DNA of 64,000 nt from Primorskyibacter sedentarius. GTDB lineage: Bacteria; Pseudomonadota; Alphaproteobacteria; Rhodobacterales; Rhodobacteraceae. The notes below the pieces were generated by a model. That model worked only from the letters and a program-made list of their open reading frames with translations, ran no database searches and was not told the DNA's origin. Numbering within the stretch: position 1 is the first letter of the stretch; every line of letters begins with the position of its first letter. The DNA is taken from contig NZ_SLZU01000017.1 of the NCBI RefSeq assembly GCF_004342065.1, forward strand, positions 20,230 to 84,229. The letters run 5' to 3'. This document shows, piece by piece, positions 60,310 through 64,000 of this stretch. Made by a program: the position numbers and the translations under genes.

Positions 60310-61206
60310 ATGAAAGGCACTACCTTCAATCACTTCGAACGTTGTCGGCTGCGCGATTTAACCAAGACGCATTTGGGTCGCCTGCTCGCGACTGTTGTGC
60401 TGGCAACAACGCTTGCGTCGCCGACCGTGGCAGACATCAATCTGGTGTTCGGAACCTACGCCGCCGACAAGCCGACGGCTACCGTGAAGAAGTACAAATC
60501 CTTCCTGCACTACCTCGGTCAGGAAATGACCTCGATTCTGGGTGAGCGGGTCAAGATCAGGATGAAGATCGCAAAGGATTATGAGACGGGCATTGACCAT
60601 CTCGCAAATGGGATAGTGGATTTTGCTCGTTTCGGCCCGGCATCCTACATTTCAGTCCGTGATCGCAACAACGGCGTCCAGATCATCGCGATGGAATCTA
60701 TCGGGGGCAAGAAACGGTTCAAGGGGATCATCGCAGTACATGCAGAAAGCAGTTTCCAGACGCTTTCAGACTTGAAGCGGCAGAGCTTCGCCTTCGGCGA
60801 CCAACTATCGACAATAGGTAGATACCTTGCCCAAAGCCATCTTATTGACGCTGGTGTGACCAGCCATGAGTTGAGCGGGTATGATTATCTGGAACGACAT
60901 GACCGGGTTGGTGCCGCGGTCGGGGCTGGCAGGTTCACCGCGGGGGCACTGAAGCAAAGCACATTCGATGAAATGGTCGAAGCAGGCGTGCCGATCAAGA
61001 TCCTGTATGAGTTTGAAAACGTCACCAAACCTTGGATTGCTGCGTCGGATATGGGTCCGGAAATTCGCGACGCGATGCGCAAGGCAATGCTGAATACCAC
61101 CGATCCCGCAATTTTGAGCGATATTGCCAACGACGGATTTCTGGACGGATCTGACGCGGACTACGACTTCATTCGCGAAGCCATTCGCCACAGCAAGATG
61201 TTCTGA
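60310..61206 (+). CDS. PhnD-like periplasmic binding protein (sensor partner)
   Basis: A 298-residue protein of the phosphate/phosphite/phosphonate-binding (PhnD) fold. A signal peptide ends near residue 41 (TVADI), after an unusually long basic start. [36 protein letters not shown] and [13 protein letters not shown] are the typical ligand-loop regions. No transporter genes accompany it; instead a hybrid kinase starts five bases after its stop. Such pairs (AioX with AioS, TorT with TorS) use the binding protein as a ligand-loaded co-sensor. The ligand is not predictable: an oxyanion or phosphorus/sulfur species is possible. Confidence 0.87.
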   Translation: MKGTTFNHFERCRLRDLTKTHLGRLLATVVLATTLASPTVADINLVFGTYAADKPTATVKKYKSFLHYLGQEMTSILGERVKIRMKIAKDYETGIDHLANGIVDFARFGPASYISVRDRNNGVQIIAMESIGGKKRFKGIIAVHAESSFQTLSDLKRQSFAFGDQLSTIGRYLAQSHLIDAGVTSHELSGYDYLERHDRVGAAVGAGRFTAGALKQSTFDEMVEAGVPIKILYEFENVTKPWIAASDMGPEIRDAMRKAMLNTTDPAILSDIANDGFLDGSDADYDFIREAIRHSKMF

Positions 61207-61211
61207 TCAAC

Positions 61212-63509
61212 ATGTTGGGTGATCGCATCAGAAAGTTGGGAATAAACGCCCAGATCTCACTTTCGATGGTATTCGCAGCGATTCTCGTGACGTTCCTCGT
61301 TGGAGAATACGAGCGCCGGGCAGAGACCGGCCGCATGAACGAGGATCTGCTTGCTCAGGCAAACATGACCGTCTCGCTTATAAGCGGATTGATGATTGAA
61401 CCCATCATCGTTCAGGACACCCCAATCCTCGAATCCGCGATGGGAGAGGCGTTGCTGAGCAACCCGAGACTGTTGGCGTTATCAATCAAAGACGATTTCG
61501 GGAACGTCATCGCGCACACAACGCGCGAAGAGCTCTTTGACAGAGCGGATGTTCGCCGCTTCACGCGTGACATAGTCGTAGAAGGCGAGCCTTTCGGAAT
61601 GATGGAGGTAGATTGGTCTACCGCCGAGGGGAAAGCCTTGATTGATGCAAATGTCAGACGAACACGTCTCACTATAGCGCTGACCGTCTTGGTCCTATCG
61701 GCAATTTTTTTGCTGCAAACCAACATCTTGGCCATGCGCCCGTTGCGGAACATTCATGACAGAATGTCGGCTGTTATCATTGGTCGGCCACATGTAAAAA
61801 AACCACTTGCGTCCTTTGTTTCTCAGGAATTCAGTGCGCTCGATTACTCTGTTACAGTGCTGCAGAACACCTTTGCTGAGAGGGATGAGCGCGAACGGGC
61901 GCTCGAACTCGCGAAGGAAGCCGCTGATAGTGCAAACAAAGCAAAGTCAAACCTCCTCGCAAATATGAGCCATGAGATTCGGACACCCATGAACGGTGTC
62001 ATTGGCATGGCCGAACTGATCCTGGAAACAGACCTGGATCAGGATCAACAGCTATACGCCGAGACGATTTCGAAATCCGGCGCTGCCCTTTTAACGATAA
62101 TTAACGACATTTTGAATTTTTCGAAAATAGAATCTGGAAAGATGGAGTTGGAAACAGCCCCATTCGACCTTCAGGTCGCACTCGAAGACGTTGTGACGCT
62201 GCTTTCAACAAAAGCCAGCGAAAAATCAGTTGAAGTCAGCTTGCGATATGACCCTAGTCTGCCAACTGTGTTCGAAGGCGATGTCGGTAGGCTACGACAG
62301 ATCATCACCAACATCGCTGGAAACGCTGTAAAATTTACGCTTGAAGGATATGTCTGCATAGACGTTACGGGGACAAAGAACCTTGGTAAATACGATCTGC
62401 GCATCGATGTGAAAGATACAGGTATAGGAATCCCACCTGATCAGATTGATGGCATTTTTGAAGAATTCGAGCAGGTGGACAGTGATCGAAACCGCCAGTT
62501 CGAAGGCACGGGTCTTGGATTGGCGATATCCCGGAAACTTGTCGCGCTGATGGGTGGTCGAATGGGTGCTACGTCTATACAGGATTCCGGATCGACCTTC
62601 TCTATCTACATTTCTTTGCCGACCAGCGACAGCGCAGACACCGGTACTAACGGGAGTGACCTCAAACTTGCGGGCCTCCGCGCGCTCGTTGTCGACGATT
62701 TAGTCGTAAATCGAAGAATTCTGTCAGAGCGTCTAAATAGTTGGGACATGTCCGTTGTTTTGGCGTCGTCCGGGGCCGAAGCTTTGAAAACACTCAAACA
62801 ACCCTCTCAGTCCTTTGATCTTATCCTGCTGGATTTTCAAATGCCGAATATGAACGGTGCCGAACTGGCGACGGAGATCCGCGCCCTTAGCCGATTTGAA
62901 CGCACTCCGCTCATCGTGTTGTCATCCGTCGATCAGTCAATAGATTTGGCAACCCGGTCCGCGCTTGGCGCTTGCGAAGTTCTGCTCAAACCAGTGCGTT
63001 CAAAGCATTTGCGTAATACCATTGCTAAGTCGCTTCAAATGCACCAAAGAGCCGATCCAATCTCTGTCCTTATCGATGAAGAAGAGCCGAAATTTCACCA
63101 CCTGAACATACTTGTGGCCGAGGACAACACAACAAACCAGCTAATAGTTAAGACAATGTTGAAGAGTTCCTCCGTCTCGTTGACCTTCGTTAGTAACGGT
63201 CTTGAAGTCGTGGAAAAATTTTCTGAAATCAGCCCTGATTTGGTGCTCATGGACATGTCGATGCCCAAAATGGACGGTGTCGCCGCCACGCAAGCCATCC
63301 GGAAGTTGGAACGTGAACGCTTGACTGGCCATTGTTCGATCGTTGCATTGACAGCGAATGCTATGAGTGACGATCGTGATCGTTGCCTGGCAGCAGGAAT
63401 GGACGATTTTTTGACGAAGCCGATCAACAAGTCAGCGTTGTTAAATGTGCTTCAGAAGTGGGGAGCGCGGCCTGTGCCGCGAAGTGACATCCTTGTGCAA
63501 AGACATTGA
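61212..63509 (+). CDS. hybrid histidine kinase with two receiver domains
   Basis: A 765-residue membrane sensor kinase. Helices at about 15-31 and 153-170 bracket a 120-residue periplasmic domain. Then come a short HAMP-like linker, HisKA with H254 in [12 protein letters not shown], HATPase ([19 protein letters not shown]), receiver 1 with D541 in [11 protein letters not shown] and receiver 2 with D681 in [11 protein letters not shown]. There is no HPt or DNA-binding domain, so a separate phosphotransfer or regulator protein must exist elsewhere. Coupled to the PhnD-like gene (five-base gap). Hand counts on three 60-base lines gave 21, 32 and 24 G+C, lower than about 36 in the urt genes, hinting at a different origin. 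Confidence 0.93.
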   Translation: MLGDRIRKLGINAQISLSMVFAAILVTFLVGEYERRAETGRMNEDLLAQANMTVSLISGLMIEPIIVQDTPILESAMGEALLSNPRLLALSIKDDFGNVIAHTTREELFDRADVRRFTRDIVVEGEPFGMMEVDWSTAEGKALIDANVRRTRLTIALTVLVLSAIFLLQTNILAMRPLRNIHDRMSAVIIGRPHVKKPLASFVSQEFSALDYSVTVLQNTFAERDERERALELAKEAADSANKAKSNLLANMSHEIRTPMNGVIGMAELILETDLDQDQQLYAETISKSGAALLTIINDILNFSKIESGKMELETAPFDLQVALEDVVTLLSTKASEKSVEVSLRYDPSLPTVFEGDVGRLRQIITNIAGNAVKFTLEGYVCIDVTGTKNLGKYDLRIDVKDTGIGIPPDQIDGIFEEFEQVDSDRNRQFEGTGLGLAISRKLVALMGGRMGATSIQDSGSTFSIYISLPTSDSADTGTNGSDLKLAGLRALVVDDLVVNRRILSERLNSWDMSVVLASSGAEALKTLKQPSQSFDLILLDFQMPNMNGAELATEIRALSRFERTPLIVLSSVDQSIDLATRSALGACEVLLKPVRSKHLRNTIAKSLQMHQRADPISVLIDEEEPKFHHLNILVAEDNTTNQLIVKTMLKSSSVSLTFVSNGLEVVEKFSEISPDLVLMDMSMPKMDGVAATQAIRKLERERLTGHCSIVALTANAMSDDRDRCLAAGMDDFLTKPINKSALLNVLQKWGARPVPRSDILVQRH

Positions 63510-63905
63510 GAGCTTTAGCTTTCGAGCCCGTCACGCTTGATCAGCATTGAATTGAAGTCTCCTATTCGTCGTTATCAGGCTGCGAGTTCGCATAGTCCCG
63601 CGTATGACGTTGGAAGCGGCGGCAAGTTCTGGTTTGGCTCGATCGCGAGATGATACGGTTCTTAGCGCGACTTGGTTGGTTTGGGCGGTTGGGCCATTCG
63701 CCTGATCCGCAGTCCGAACACTAGATCGAACGGAGCTGGCACTCTCTTGTAACACCCCCATGTGGAAGACAGAAATTTTTTGGAAAATGTAACAAATCCG
63801 CATAAGCGCGGATCGCACTTGTTCTCAAGCAGTCTGAGGGTCGTTCTGTCGTCGTCGAAGAGGTCACCAACTCGCGAGTGATCTGTGAAGGTTGGAAGTT
63901 GAACT
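63510..63905. other. 396-bp non-coding stretch between kinase and IS66-type end
   Basis: No gene is supported on either strand; open frames here lack start context and family resemblance. A small inverted repeat (TCCGC/GCGGA) lies near 63797-63812. The region may be flanking sequence into which the insertion sequence jumped. Confidence 0.45.
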
Positions 63906-64000
63906 GTAACCGCCCGGTTTAGGCCGCCTTGCAATCTTCGGGCGGTGCTGGTGTCCAATTCCAAGGAAGCAATTCGTCGAGCCGGTTGATTTTGTGATCG
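63906..64000 (-). mobile_element. end of an IS66-type insertion sequence, cut by the window edge
   Basis: The window ends inside an element. A transposase C-terminus runs in from the right, and GTAACCGCCCGG at 63906 resembles the GTAA-starting terminal inverted repeats of IS66-family elements. The other end and any target duplication lie outside the window. Confidence 0.6.
63919..64000 (-). CDS. IS66-family transposase, C-terminal fragment
   Basis: Read on the minus strand, the last 26 codons spell a tail containing KINRLDELLPWNW, then a TAA stop at 63919-63921. The R-L/I-D-E/D-L-L-P-W motif is the signature of the IS66 transposase C-terminal extension. The rest of the gene lies beyond the window, so it is partial because of the window edge and not evidently broken. 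Confidence 0.75.
   Translation of the reverse strand, partial: DHKINRLDELLPWNWTPAPPEDCKAA

Noticed and set aside
63531..63964. Two overlapping minus-strand frames near the right end (95 and 100 codons)
   Set aside because: No family resemblance or ribosome site. The second runs out of frame over the real IS66 transposase tail.
1..64000. CRISPR arrays, tRNA or rRNA genes, prophage genes
   Set aside because: No regularly spaced direct repeats, cloverleaf-like segments, rRNA stretches or phage structural genes were noticed when reading the intergenic regions.

Overview
The window looks like part of the genome of a marine-type alphaproteobacterium of the Rhodobacteraceae (Roseobacter group). 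Evidence is the high-GC coding style, strong GGAGG ribosome binding sites, tightly packed operons with ATGA/GTGA stop-start overlaps, and the gene content: tripartite tricarboxylate transport, Urt urea-type ABC transport with formamidase, AfuABC-type transport, and an acetoin-dehydrogenase-like complex. This is inferred from protein resemblance read by eye; no database search was run. Almost everything is metabolic, transport or sensory. No rRNA, tRNA or CRISPR was recognised.

Layout. 0-2.8 kb: a three-gene membrane/envelope operon of unknown role and a MipA/OmpV porin-like protein, closed by a terminator. 3.0-4.7 kb: CbpA-type DnaJ co-chaperone with its CbpM modulator and a small helical protein. 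4.7-5.25 kb: an IS200-type element. 5.6-11.3 kb: an AfuABC/FbpABC-type ABC importer followed by two phosphatases, suggesting uptake and dephosphorylation of a phosphorylated sugar or polyol. 11.7-13.4 kb: exported gamma-glutamyltransferase. 13.9-22.3 kb: a large operon encoding a thiamine-dependent E1 alpha/beta pair, a split E2 (stand-alone lipoyl protein plus core acyltransferase), a private lipoate ligase, a DUF1330 protein, a Tat-exported GMC oxidoreductase pair, an exported VOC protein and a HupE-like membrane protein. Its likely regulator (AcoR type, without GAFTGA) is encoded convergently at 22.4-24.3 kb.

24.7-29.1 kb: RND efflux adaptor and pump. 29.3-40.9 kb: a GntR regulator overlapping methylglyoxal synthase, divergent from a catabolic operon with TctCBA, an isopropylmalate-dehydrogenase-like enzyme, an Asp/Glu-racemase-like protein, OtnK, OtnC, an RraA-like protein and aconitase. 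This is probably an acid-sugar or hydroxy-polycarboxylate pathway ending in DHAP. 41.1-52.2 kb: a urea/short-chain-amide island, UrtABCDE plus formamidase FmdA and FmdB, facing a two-component system whose kinase carries an NCS1-type transporter as its sensor.

52.4-63.5 kb: the least familiar part. A six-haem exported cytochrome c converges on a 1354-residue protein joining membrane segments, two rhodanese domains, a YidC-like insertase domain, an ATP-grasp PEP-synthase/rifampin-phosphotransferase-like domain and a C-terminal phosphohistidine domain. Divergent from it lies a PhnD-like binding protein paired with a hybrid histidine kinase. Parts of this block look lower in GC than the rest. 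It runs into the end of an IS66-type element at the right edge, which suggests horizontal acquisition. The giant fusion protein is my best candidate for an undescribed system.
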